A DNA stretch of 64,000 bases. Source: Sphaerotilus mobilis. GTDB taxonomy: Bacteria; Pseudomonadota; Gammaproteobacteria; Burkholderiales; Burkholderiaceae_C. Position 1 is the first letter of the stretch. Every line of letters starts with the position of its first letter. The position numbers were made by a program, and so were the translations under genes. Where the stretch lies: positions 434,001 to 498,000 of the forward strand of contig NZ_SGWV01000011.1 of assembly GCF_004216565.1 (NCBI RefSeq), written 5' to 3'. Positions 17,780 through 27,897 of the stretch are shown here, piece by piece. The notes beneath the pieces are model-generated. The model saw nothing but the letters and a program-made list of their open reading frames with translations, had not been told where the DNA came from and made no database searches.

Positions 17780-19333
17780 ATGCCTGAGGTGATCCCCGAC
17801 GTCCGTCCGGCCGAGACCGAGCGCAGCGCGCCAGCCCATGGCCAGCAGTGGCGCGGCGTGCTTGCTGCGATCGACATGGGCTCCAACAGCTTCCGGCTCG
17901 AACTGGCCCAGATCCGCGATGGCGGCTACCGCCGCATCGCCTACCTCAAGGAAACCGTGCGACTGGGCGGTGGCCTGGGTGCCGATGGCCGGCTGGCGCG
18001 TGATGCGGTCGAACGTGCGCTCGCCTGCCTGGCGCGCTTTCGCCAGCGACTGGGCGGCCTGCCGGCGGTGCAGTTGCGCGCGGTCGCCACGCAGACGCTG
18101 CGCGAGGCCAGCAACCGCGACGAGTTCCTGTTCCAGGCCGAGCAGGTGCTGGGCTACCCGATCGAGGTCATCTCCGGCCGCGAGGAGGCCCGCCTGATCT
18201 ACACCGGCGTGTCGCGCCTGGAGCCGGCCACCCACGCCCGGCTGGTGATCGACATCGGCGGGCGTTCGACCGAGCTGATCGTCGGCGAGGGCGAAGCCGC
18301 GCGGCTGGCCGAGTCCTTCCAGATCGGCAGCGTCAGCCTGTCTGAGCGCTACTTCGGCGATGGCCGCTGCACCGAGGCCGCATTCCGCGAGGCCCAGGTC
18401 GCCGCCGGTGCCGCCTTCGAGGAAGCCACCCAGGCCTTCGCCCGCTTCCGCTGGAAGGAGGTGCTGGGCTCGTCGGGCACGGCCGGCGCGGTGGCCGACC
18501 TGCTCGAAGCCAACGGCCAGAGCGACGGCACCATCACCGAGGCCGGCCTGCGCTGGTGCATGAAGGCCTGCGTGCGGTCCAGCTCGGTCCAACTGCTGCA
18601 GCTCGAAGGCCTGCGCGAGGAGCGCCGCGCCGTGCTGCCCGGCGGCCTCGCGATCCTCGCTGCGCTGTTCAACCAGTTCGGCATCGACGAGATCCGCCCG
18701 ACCCGTGCCGCGCTGCGCCAGGGCGTCATCTTCGACCTGTCCGAGCGCATCGCCGCGTCGCGCGCCCATGACGGCGCGACGTGGCGCGACGAGACCGTGC
18801 GCGAGCTGCAGCGCCGCTTCGCGGCCGATCTCGGCCAGGCCCAGCGGGTGCGCGAGCTGACGCTGGCGCTCTACGACCGCATGGTGCCCAGCCCGCCGCA
18901 CGAGGCCCGCCAGGAACTGGCCTGGGCGGCGGCGCTGCACGAGATCGGCATGAGCGTCTCGCACCACGACCACCACCGCCACAGCGCCTACCTGCTGGCC
19001 CACATCGACGCGCCCGGCTTCTCGCAAAGCCAGCAGCGCCGACTGGCCGATCTGGTGCTGGGCCAGCGTGGCGGCCTGCGCAAGATCGAGGTCCTGCTGG
19101 CCGACCCGCAACGCGCCGCCCAGGTGCTTGCGCTGCGTCTGGCCGTGCTGTTCTTCCACGCCCGCGCCGACCTGCTGATCGAGGTTCCGCAGATCGAACT
19201 CAAGGAAGGCATCGCCACCTTGACGCTTGACCCCGACTGGTCCCGCGCCCAGCCGCGCTGCATGCACCTGCTGCGCGAAGAGCAGCAAGTCTGGGCCCGC
19301 GTCGGCGATCTGGATCTGGTGCTGGTGGCCTGA
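17780..19333 (+). CDS. ppx: exopolyphosphatase (Ppx/GppA family)
   Basis: 517 residues. The ASKHA-type phosphate-binding motif IDMGSNSFRLEL is near residue 35, a second one (VIDIGGRSTELIVG) is near 160, and a C-terminal HD-like helical domain carries HEIGMSVSHHDHHRHSAYL. The enzyme removes terminal phosphates from polyphosphate, or hydrolyses pppGpp. The ATG at 17780 has GAGG seven bases upstream. ppk lies 1.1 kb further on in convergent orientation, so both synthesis and breakdown of polyphosphate are encoded here. Confidence 0.94.
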   Translation: MPEVIPDVRPAETERSAPAHGQQWRGVLAAIDMGSNSFRLELAQIRDGGYRRIAYLKETVRLGGGLGADGRLARDAVERALACLARFRQRLGGLPAVQLRAVATQTLREASNRDEFLFQAEQVLGYPIEVISGREEARLIYTGVSRLEPATHARLVIDIGGRSTELIVGEGEAARLAESFQIGSVSLSERYFGDGRCTEAAFREAQVAAGAAFEEATQAFARFRWKEVLGSSGTAGAVADLLEANGQSDGTITEAGLRWCMKACVRSSSVQLLQLEGLREERRAVLPGGLAILAALFNQFGIDEIRPTRAALRQGVIFDLSERIAASRAHDGATWRDETVRELQRRFAADLGQAQRVRELTLALYDRMVPSPPHEARQELAWAAALHEIGMSVSHHDHHRHSAYLLAHIDAPGFSQSQQRRLADLVLGQRGGLRKIEVLLADPQRAAQVLALRLAVLFFHARADLLIEVPQIELKEGIATLTLDPDWSRAQPRCMHLLREEQQVWARVGDLDLVLVA

Positions 19334-19350
19334 GCCCACCCCGGCCTTGT

Positions 19351-19968
19351 TCAGGCCGGTTCGCCCACCCCGGCCGGCGGGCGCACCGGCGTCAGCTTCT
19401 CGATGTAGTCGCGGCCTTCCCGGCTGGCGCGGCCGTTGCGTTCTCCGGGTTCGACCGAGAGGGCCAGGCGACGGGCGCCGACGGCCTGGGCGCGCAGGCT
19501 CAGTTCGGTGATCAGCAGGCGGGCGACGCCACGATCGCGCGCCGCCGGGTCGACCAGCAGGTCCTGCAGCACGGCCAATGGCTGACCGCCATGGCCCAGG
19601 CCGGGCAGGAGGTAGAGCGTGGCGGCACCGGCGAGGTCCGCGCCAGATTCGAGCAACCAGACCTGGCCACCGGCCTCGACCAGGCCTTGCCAGAGCGCGC
19701 CGGCCTCGTCCTCGGCCATGGGCTCGCGGCCCAGCGCAGCGGCCTGCAACTGGCGCAGCCGGGGCAGGTCATCGACGCTGGCGCAGCGCATCTGCCAGTC
19801 GGGCGCATGACCGCGCCGGCGCGCGGCCTTGGCCGCACGCAGCTTGTCCAGGCCCTTGCCGGGCAGGGCCACCAGTTCACCGGGAGACAGCGAGCGCATC
19901 ACCTGCATGGCGCCACGCGCGGCTGCGCCGATGGCCAGGTTCAGACCGTTGGGGGGTTTGCTCTTCAT
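19351..19968 (-). CDS. GNAT family N-acetyltransferase
   Basis: 205 residues. A leader of about 55 residues, rich in Lys/Ala/Arg, precedes a GNAT domain: CASVDDLPRLRQLQ start, AVLQDLLVDPAARDRGVARLLI acetyl-CoA loop, and LALSVEPGERNGRASREG near the end. It ends convergently with ppx, only 17 bp apart, with a short hairpin CCGGCCT/AGGCCGG at 19341-19359 spanning the junction. The substrate is unknown. Confidence 0.85.
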   Translation of the reverse strand: MKSKPPNGLNLAIGAAARGAMQVMRSLSPGELVALPGKGLDKLRAAKAARRRGHAPDWQMRCASVDDLPRLRQLQAAALGREPMAEDEAGALWQGLVEAGGQVWLLESGADLAGAATLYLLPGLGHGGQPLAVLQDLLVDPAARDRGVARLLITELSLRAQAVGARRLALSVEPGERNGRASREGRDYIEKLTPVRPPAGVGEPA

Positions 19969-20166
19969 CGCGGCGTCCTCGGGCCGACCGGCATCCGGTT
20001 CACCGTCCGGACCTGCCGCAGCCGGTGACGAGTCTGCGATGGGCGTATGACAGGGTGTTGGCGGCCTCGACAGAAGCGCGCCGGTGTCGTAGATTTGTCT
20101 CGCTTCGGTTCCCTGCGGAACCCGCCTGGGTCAGTCGATCCCAACCTCCCTCGAACAGGAGTTCAG

Positions 20167-20448
20167 ATGACGCCAAACCGCCTCGAACAGGTCTTTGCCC
20201 GCACCCGGTCCGGTCAGGTCCAGGTGCTGCGCACCGAACGTGTGACGACGCTGGCGCAGCACCTGCTGATGCGCTTCAACGGCTATTCGCCGCTGGCGAT
20301 GCTGGTGAGAGGCGATGAACAAACGCAGGCGCTCGCCGCGCTCGACGAGCTGCTGGCACAAGGCTGGATCGAGGCGGTGGTGGCGGACGAAGGCGCCCCG
20401 ACCGAGTCGCAATGGGGCTCGATCGGCGCGCTCGATCCCACGACCTGA
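20167..20448 (+). CDS. small conserved-looking protein, possible winged-helix fold
   Basis: 93 residues. A clear AGGAG ribosome site lies seven bases before the ATG. The pattern of short strand, LAQHLLMRFNGYSPLAMLV and ALAALDELLAQGWIEAV resembles the small winged-helix domains found in other beta-proteobacterial hypothetical proteins, where a helix pair is followed by a QGWIE turn. It lies between the acetyltransferase and ppk, facing ppk. Function is unknown. Confidence 0.75.
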   Translation: MTPNRLEQVFARTRSGQVQVLRTERVTTLAQHLLMRFNGYSPLAMLVRGDEQTQALAALDELLAQGWIEAVVADEGAPTESQWGSIGALDPTT

Positions 20449-20469
20449 CAGGACGGCTGCTGCGGTCCC

Positions 20470-22593
<2,124 letters not shown>

Positions 22594-22604
22594 CCCGCCA
22601 GCGT

Positions 22605-22633
22605 ATGACGATTCGATGACGCAGGTGTGACGA
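22605..22633 (-). promoter_or_regulatory. PhoB-box-like 11-bp iterated half-sites
   Basis: Reading toward ppk, CGTCAC, CGTCAT and CGTCAT recur with an exact 11-bp period. PhoB boxes are 7-bp CTGTCAT-type repeats spaced 4 bp apart, also an 11-bp period. The match is to the GTCA core only, and the array ends just 11 bp before the chosen start codon, which is close for a -35 element. Confidence 0.4.
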
Positions 22634-22742
22634 CGGACCCGCACCGCACCGACCTGGGGCCCGACACCGCGTCATCCCGCGCCGGTGTCGGATGAGGCAA
22701 AGACGGAACGCGGGAACAAGGGAACGAGACGCTTGAGCGCCC

Positions 22743-23591
22743 TCAGCCCCGCTCGGCCGCCTCGATCGTGTTGACCAGCAGCATCGTGATCGTCATCGGG
22801 CCGACGCCGCCGGGCACCGGGGTGATCCAGCCGGCGATGTGCTTGACGGCCTCGAAGTTGACGTCACCGCAGAGCTTGCCCTCGTCGTTGCGGTTCATGC
22901 CGACGTCGATGACGACGGCGCCGGGCTTGACCATGTCGGCCGTCAGCACGTTGCGCTTGCCCACCGCCGCGACCACGATGTCGGCCTCACGGGTGTGGTG
23001 GGCCAGGTCGGCGGTGCCGCTGTGGCAGACCGTCACGGTGGCGTTGGCGGCCAGCAGCATCATCGCCATGGGCTTGCCGACGATGTTGCTGCGGCCGATC
23101 ACCACCGCATGCTGGCCGCGCAGGTCTTTCCGGCCGATGGATTCGAGCATCTTCATGCAGCCATAGGGCGTGCAGGCCTTGAAGCCCTGCTCGCCAACCA
23201 TCAGGGCGCCGGCGCTGGCGACGTGGAAGCCGTCGACGTCCTTGTCCGGCGCGATGGCCTCGATCACCGCGTGGTCGTCGATGTGTCCGGGCAACGGCAG
23301 CTGGACCAGGATGCCGTGGATGCTCGGGTCCTTGTTCAGGGCATCGATGCGTGCGAGCAGCTCGGCCTGGGTCATCGAGGCCTCATGGCGCTCCAGCACC
23401 GAATGCAGGCCGCTCTCGGCGCAGGCCTTGACCTTGTTGCGCACATAGACCGCGCTGGCCGGGTTGTCGCCGACCAGGATCACGGCCAGGCCGGGCGTGA
23501 TGCCACGCGCGCCCAAGGCGGCGGCCCGTTGCGCGACATCGGCGCGGAGCTGGCGGGAAAGGGCGTTGCCGTCGATCAGTTGGGCAGTCAT
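22743..23591 (-). CDS. folD: bifunctional methylenetetrahydrofolate dehydrogenase/cyclohydrolase
   Basis: 282 residues, normal length. It carries the substrate-site YVRNKVKAC with its catalytic lysine, the QLPLPGHID loop, the nucleotide-binding [14 protein letters not shown] motif, and the C-terminal [12 protein letters not shown] signature. It interconverts 5,10-methylene-, methenyl- and 10-formyl-tetrahydrofolate. It is the last gene of a minus-strand series rpiR-like, Rieske ferredoxin, purU, folD, with 13 bp to purU. Its pairing with purU suggests disposal of one-carbon units, not biosynthesis. Confidence 0.97.
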   Translation of the reverse strand: MTAQLIDGNALSRQLRADVAQRAAALGARGITPGLAVILVGDNPASAVYVRNKVKACAESGLHSVLERHEASMTQAELLARIDALNKDPSIHGILVQLPLPGHIDDHAVIEAIAPDKDVDGFHVASAGALMVGEQGFKACTPYGCMKMLESIGRKDLRGQHAVVIGRSNIVGKPMAMMLLAANATVTVCHSGTADLAHHTREADIVVAAVGKRNVLTADMVKPGAVVIDVGMNRNDEGKLCGDVNFEAVKHIAGWITPVPGGVGPMTITMLLVNTIEAAERG

Positions 23592-23604
23592 CGCAGGCCT
23601 GCCC

Positions 23605-24453
23605 TCAGTTGAAGACCACCGTGCTGTGGCCGTTGAGCAGCACCCGCCGCTCGGTGTGCCACTTGACGGCGCGGGCCAGCACCTGGCTTTCGGTGTCGCG
23701 GCCGCGGGCGGTCAGGTCCTCCGGGCTCATCGCGTGATCCACCCGTGCGACGTCCTGCTCGATGATCGGGCCCTCGTCGAGGTCGGCGGTCACATAGTGC
23801 GCGGTCGCGCCGATCAGCTTCACGCCCCGGTCGTGGGCTTGGTAGTAGGGCCTGGCGCCCTTGAAGCTGGGCAGGAAGCTGTGGTGGATGTTGATCGCGC
23901 GGCCGGCGAGCTGGCGGCACATGTCGTCCGACAGCACCTGCATGTAGCGGGCCAGCACGACCAGTTCGGCGCCCTCGCGCTCGATGATCTCCAGCTGTCG
24001 TGCTTCGGCCTCGGGCTTGGTCGCCGCCGTCACTGGGATGTGGTGGAAGGGCACGTCGTGGCTGGCCGCCAGGCGGTAGAAGTCGCGGTGGTTGGAGACG
24101 ATCGCCTTGGGCGCGATCGGCAGCAGGCCGGACTTCCAGCGGAACAGCAGGTCGTTGAGGCAATGGCCGTGCTGGCTCACCAGGATCACGGTGGGCACCG
24201 GCGCGTGGTGCGCGTAGAGGCCGATGCCCATGGACCAGCCCGAAGCCATCGCGTGCAGGTCGGTGGTCAGGGCTTCCTTGGCCTCGGCCTCGCAGCTGAA
24301 CTGGACGCGCATGAAGAACTGTCCGGTGCGGACGTCCTGATGCTGGGCGGCTTCCTCGATGTTGGCTCCGTGGCGCAACAAGGTGCCAGAGACGGCATGC
24401 ACGATGCCGGGCTTGTCGGGGCAGGACAGGGTCAGGATGAAGGCGGCTCGCAT
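23605..24453 (-). CDS. purU: formyltetrahydrofolate deformylase
   Basis: 282 residues. An N-terminal ACT domain ([17 protein letters not shown]) is followed by a formyltransferase-fold domain with the catalytic region [16 protein letters not shown], a YHVT-like [10 protein letters not shown] segment and the invariant Asp. It hydrolyses 10-formyl-tetrahydrofolate to formate and free tetrahydrofolate. The ATG at 24453 starts the ACT domain. It lies 35 bp after the Rieske ferredoxin gene. PurU and FolD next to an oxygenase system is the known arrangement for formaldehyde released by demethylation. Confidence 0.96.
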   Translation of the reverse strand: MRAAFILTLSCPDKPGIVHAVSGTLLRHGANIEEAAQHQDVRTGQFFMRVQFSCEAEAKEALTTDLHAMASGWSMGIGLYAHHAPVPTVILVSQHGHCLNDLLFRWKSGLLPIAPKAIVSNHRDFYRLAASHDVPFHHIPVTAATKPEAEARQLEIIEREGAELVVLARYMQVLSDDMCRQLAGRAINIHHSFLPSFKGARPYYQAHDRGVKLIGATAHYVTADLDEGPIIEQDVARVDHAMSPEDLTARGRDTESQVLARAVKWHTERRVLLNGHSTVVFN

Positions 24454-24488
24454 GGCGGGGTTCCTTGGCAGGCTCGGGTTCGGGGGAC

Positions 24489-24797
24489 TCAGATCTCGAT
24501 GTGGACGACGCCGTCCTCGACCTTGGTGGGATAGGTCTTCAGCGCCACGCAGACCGGTGCGCCGAGCGGGCGGCCATCGCGGATGTCGAAGCGGCCGTTG
24601 TGCTTCGGGCACTCGATGACGTGGTCCATCACCAGGCCGTCGCACAGGTGGACGCGCTCGTGCGTGCACAGCCCGTCGCTGGCATAGGCGCGGTCTTCGA
24701 CGCGGTAGATCGCGAAGGTGCGGCCGGCGTGGTCGAAGCGGGTGACGTCCTCGTCGTCGATGGCGTCGAAGGAGACGGTGGGGATCCAGTTGGACAT
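24489..24797 (-). CDS. MocE-type Rieske [2Fe-2S] ferredoxin
   Basis: 102 residues, a stand-alone Rieske ferredoxin. Cluster ligands are Cys44-x-His46 and Cys63-x-x-His66, and the MSNWIP start and HNGRFDIRDG and LKTYPTKVE segments match what I recall of MocE, the ferredoxin of rhizopine (3-O-methyl-scyllo-inosamine) demethylation. It probably passes electrons to the membrane di-iron hydroxylase at 29839-30852. No matching ferredoxin reductase is visible in the window. The gene lies between the RpiR regulator gene and purU on one strand. Confidence 0.9.
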   Translation of the reverse strand: MSNWIPTVSFDAIDDEDVTRFDHAGRTFAIYRVEDRAYASDGLCTHERVHLCDGLVMDHVIECPKHNGRFDIRDGRPLGAPVCVALKTYPTKVEDGVVHIEI

Positions 24798-24820
24798 GGC
24801 GGTTTCCTTTCGCGGCGGAA

Positions 24821-24850
24821 GGTGAGGGAAGGTGAGGGAAGGTGGATGAA
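24821..24850. repeat. 10-bp direct repeat, three copies
   Basis: GGTGAGGGAA, GGTGAGGGAA and GGTGGATGAA follow each other between the regulator stop codon and the Rieske ferredoxin start codon. Confidence 0.8.
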
Positions 24851-24868
24851 TGGGTTCGCAGACGCGAT

Positions 24869-25651
24869 TCAGTCGTGGGCCCTGCGGTCCGGATGCAGCG
24901 CGTGCGTCAGGGCCTCGCTCAGCGCGAGGGCGTTGAGCAGGCGGCGCGAGTCGGTGCCCAGGCGCATGACGATGCCGTCGGGCCCGCCGCCGGTGAAGCG
25001 GTTCATGCGGCCGCGCGCCAGACTCAGCACGCGAGGGCCGTAGGACTGCGGTTCGCGCGGCCGGGTCTCGGGTGTGAGGTCCTGCCAGACGGCGACCTGC
25101 ACCAGCCAGTCGCCCGGCTGGGCCGGCGATCCGGGGTCGGGTCGCACCACCTGCAGGCCGCCGCGCAGGTGCGTGGCGATGGTCTCGTCGGTCGGGCCGG
25201 CGGCGATGACGTGGATGCGGCGCGCGCCGCGCAGCGCCTGTACCGCCAGGCGGAACTCGGGCCGCGCGACCAGGCCCTTGAGGCTGCCCAGGCCGAGCGC
25301 GCTGGCCTCGATGTCCTCCAGCGCACAGGCGCTGTCCGGGTGCAGACCATCGTCCGCAGGCTCGACGAGATCGGGCTTCTCGCGCTCGGCACGTTCGACC
25401 AGCGCGTACTTCAGCTCCTGGAAGCCGCTCAGCCCGAAACGCTTGGCCAGCCGCACGACCGAGGCCGGAATCGTCCCGCTGGCGCGCGCGACATCCTGGA
25501 TGCGGTGGTGGTGCAGCGTGGCCGCGTGTTCGATGCAGAAGCGCGCGACGTGGCCGAGCTTGGGACTCAGCGCGGGCAGTTCGCGCTGCATCGCCAGCAG
25601 CAGCCGCGACGGCGGATGTCCGCCGCGCAGGTCAAGGGAAACGTTCTCCAT
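24869..25651 (-). CDS. RpiR/MurR family transcriptional regulator
   Basis: 260 residues from the ATG that begins MENVSLDLRG; the open frame upstream is antisense to the LacI gene and not conserved. The N-terminal HTH_6 domain (LGHVARFCIEHAATLHHHRIQDVARASG, with the recognition helix near PASVVRLAKRFG) is followed by a SIS sugar-isomerase domain (RIHVIAAGPTDETIA) that normally senses a phosphorylated sugar. It leads the ferredoxin-purU-folD series and is divergent from the LacI gene 85 bp away. Confidence 0.9.
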   Translation of the reverse strand: MENVSLDLRGGHPPSRLLLAMQRELPALSPKLGHVARFCIEHAATLHHHRIQDVARASGTIPASVVRLAKRFGLSGFQELKYALVERAEREKPDLVEPADDGLHPDSACALEDIEASALGLGSLKGLVARPEFRLAVQALRGARRIHVIAAGPTDETIATHLRGGLQVVRPDPGSPAQPGDWLVQVAVWQDLTPETRPREPQSYGPRVLSLARGRMNRFTGGGPDGIVMRLGTDSRRLLNALALSEALTHALHPDRRAHD

Positions 25652-25736
25652 GGTCCGTGACTCCTGCGGCCAAAATGCCGCGACCCCAGTCCTTGTCGCT
25701 GCGCCCGTCAGCACCTGTCTGCTCCCCACATCCACC

Positions 25737-26756
25737 ATGGCCCGCGACCCTTCCAGCACCCGAAAGATCACCGCCAGCGACGTCGCCGAACGGGTGGGCG
25801 TGTCCAAGTGGACGGTCTCGCGCGCCTTCACCGACGGCGCCTCCATCGCGCCCGATGTGCGCGAACGTGTCCTGCAGGCCGCCGCCGAAATGGGCTACTC
25901 GCCCAACCTGCTGGCACGCAGCCTGTCGACCCGCAGCACGCGACTGGTAGCCGTGGTGGTCGATGAACTCGGCAACCCCAACCAGCTGTTCCTGATCAAC
26001 GAGGCGACCCGCCAGCTTCAAGCCCGCGGCTTCAGCTCGCTGCTGCTCAACCTCAGCCCCGAATACGGCCCGGCCGCAGCGCTGCGGCTGGCCGACCAGT
26101 TCCAGGTCGACGGGATCATGTTCATGGGCACCTCGCTGGACGAGGAACTCATCGAGCTGGCGCAGAAGATCCGCCGCGTGCCACTGGTCGTGGTCAGCCG
26201 CAACAGCTCGCTGTCGAACATCCCCTACGTCACCACCGACGGCTACGCGGCCGGTGCCGAGATCGCCGACCTGTTCCTGGCCCAGGGCCATCGCCGCATC
26301 GGCCACATGGCCGGCCCGCCCTCAGCGCGCACCGAACTGCGCCGGCTCGACGGCTTTCGTGACCGGCTGCAGGCGTGCGGCGTGCCGCTCACCTGCATCC
26401 TGACCTCTGACCACTACCGCCGTGAGCAGGGCATGCAGTCCTTGCTGAAGTACCTGGAGTCGACCCCCCGCGACCAGCGCATCGAGGCGCTGTTCTGCGA
26501 GAGCGACATCCTGGCCATCGGCGCGCTCGATGCCCTGCACCTGAGCGGCAACCCGCACCGCATCGCGGTGGTCGGCTTCGACGACATCGAGATCGCGTCG
26601 GCACCGCCCTACGAGCTGACCACCTTCCGCCAGCCGACGGCCTATCTGGTGGGCGAGGCGATCCGGCGCATCCTCGATGCCGATGCCGTCGACGCCGGTT
26701 CGCTGATGGCACCGGGCACGCTGGTGCTGCGGTCGTCACATCGCCGTCTGGCCTGA
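25737..26756 (+). CDS. LacI family transcriptional regulator
   Basis: 339 residues. LacI-type helix-turn-helix ASDVAERVGVSKWTVSRAF, hinge region MGYSPNLLARSLSTR, and a periplasmic-binding-protein-like effector domain with YVTTDGYAAG, GHRRIGHMAG and VVGFDDIEIASA. It probably represses the nearby sugar catabolic genes and is released by a sugar or cyclitol. Two 16-bp palindromes of LacI-operator type (29572-29587 and 29793-29808) are the likely targets. It is divergent from the RpiR gene and convergent with the dehydrogenase gene. Confidence 0.93.
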   Translation: MARDPSSTRKITASDVAERVGVSKWTVSRAFTDGASIAPDVRERVLQAAAEMGYSPNLLARSLSTRSTRLVAVVVDELGNPNQLFLINEATRQLQARGFSSLLLNLSPEYGPAAALRLADQFQVDGIMFMGTSLDEELIELAQKIRRVPLVVVSRNSSLSNIPYVTTDGYAAGAEIADLFLAQGHRRIGHMAGPPSARTELRRLDGFRDRLQACGVPLTCILTSDHYRREQGMQSLLKYLESTPRDQRIEALFCESDILAIGALDALHLSGNPHRIAVVGFDDIEIASAPPYELTTFRQPTAYLVGEAIRRILDADAVDAGSLMAPGTLVLRSSHRRLA

Positions 26757-26774
26757 CGGCGGTGCGACGCGCCT

Positions 26775-27788
26775 TCAGCCTTCGAGGACCGGGCGACCGT
26801 CCTTCAGGCGCACGGTCTTGCCGGTCTTGCACGACAGCGTCGCGGCTTCGGCCACGGCCAGCGCGTTGACGCCGTCCTGCAACGTGACCGGGTAGCCGGT
26901 GCCGGCCTGGATGGCGTCGATGAAGGCGCGCCATTCGGCCTCGTAGGCGCGCATGTAGCGCTCCAGGAAGAAGTACTCCGGCTTGGCGCTGGTGGCACCG
27001 GCCGTGGTCACCTTGTTGACCGTGTTCTCGAGCACGTTGCCCGCCTGCAGCAGGCCGGTCGAACCCAGCAGTTCCAGGCGCTGGTCGTAGCCGTATACGG
27101 CACGGCGGCTGTTCTTGATGACGGCGATGCGGCCGTCGGCGTAGTGCAGCGTGATCACGGCGGTGTCGACGTCACCGGCCTCGCCGATGGCGGGGTCGAC
27201 GATGGACGAGCCGATGGCGGTGACCGTCTCGGGTGCACCACCGAAGATCCAGCAGGCCATGTCGAAGTCGTGGATGGCCATGTCGCGGAACAAGCCGCCC
27301 GAGACCTGGATGTAGCTGACCGGCGGCGGGGCCGGGTCAAAGGAGGTGATCGACAGCAGCTCGCCCTTGCCGATCTCGCCGGCATCGAGCGCGCGCTTGA
27401 CCGCCGCGAAGTTGGGGTCGAAGCGGCGGTTGAAGCCGATCATCACGGGCTTGCCCGACGCGGCCACGGCCGCCTGGCAGGCCAGCGCACGTTCGAGGCT
27501 CAGATCGACCGGCTTCTCGCACAGCACGGCCTTGCCAGCGGCGGCAGCGGCCTCGATCAGGCCGGCGTGGGTGTCGGTCGAGGTGGCGATCAGCACCGCG
27601 TCGATCGAGCGGTCGTTGATGATGTCTTGCGAGCTGCGCGCCTGCGCACCGTAGGCGGCGGCGAGCTTCTCGGCCGCGGCCTGGTTGACGTCCGACACGG
27701 CGACCAGCTGGCTGTCCGCGTTGGCTGCGATGCTCTTGGCGTGCACGTTGCCGATGCGGCCTGCGCCGAGCAATCCGACCTTGATCAT
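26775..27788 (-). CDS. inositol 2-dehydrogenase-like oxidoreductase (Gfo/Idh/MocA)
   Basis: 337 residues. The Rossmann motif GLLGAGRIGNVHA opens the protein. The catalytic lysine lies in CEKPVDL (Lys92), and the Asp169/His173 pair in FRDMAIHDFD matches the Lys-Asp-His arrangement of IolG. FNRRFDPNF is also typical of myo-inositol dehydrogenases. It oxidises a ring hydroxyl of a sugar or cyclitol with NAD+. It is third in the minus-strand operon isomerase-like, PanB-like, dehydrogenase. The exact substrate is uncertain. Confidence 0.9.
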   Translation of the reverse strand: MIKVGLLGAGRIGNVHAKSIAANADSQLVAVSDVNQAAAEKLAAAYGAQARSSQDIINDRSIDAVLIATSTDTHAGLIEAAAAAGKAVLCEKPVDLSLERALACQAAVAASGKPVMIGFNRRFDPNFAAVKRALDAGEIGKGELLSITSFDPAPPPVSYIQVSGGLFRDMAIHDFDMACWIFGGAPETVTAIGSSIVDPAIGEAGDVDTAVITLHYADGRIAVIKNSRRAVYGYDQRLELLGSTGLLQAGNVLENTVNKVTTAGATSAKPEYFFLERYMRAYEAEWRAFIDAIQAGTGYPVTLQDGVNALAVAEAATLSCKTGKTVRLKDGRPVLEG

Positions 27789-27897
27789 GATGGGAACTCC
27801 AAAGGTGAGGGCGGGCGCGCACGGCGCGCCGCAGTGGGTTGGAACAAACAAGCGTAGGCCAAGGCCAACACGAAGGCGCGCGGGCTTGGACCCTGGC

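Noticed and set aside
19341-19359. CCGGCCT/AGGCCGG hairpin between ppx and the acetyltransferase gene as a terminator
   Set aside because: It has no T run and includes the acetyltransferase stop codon; it may be chance in GC-rich DNA.
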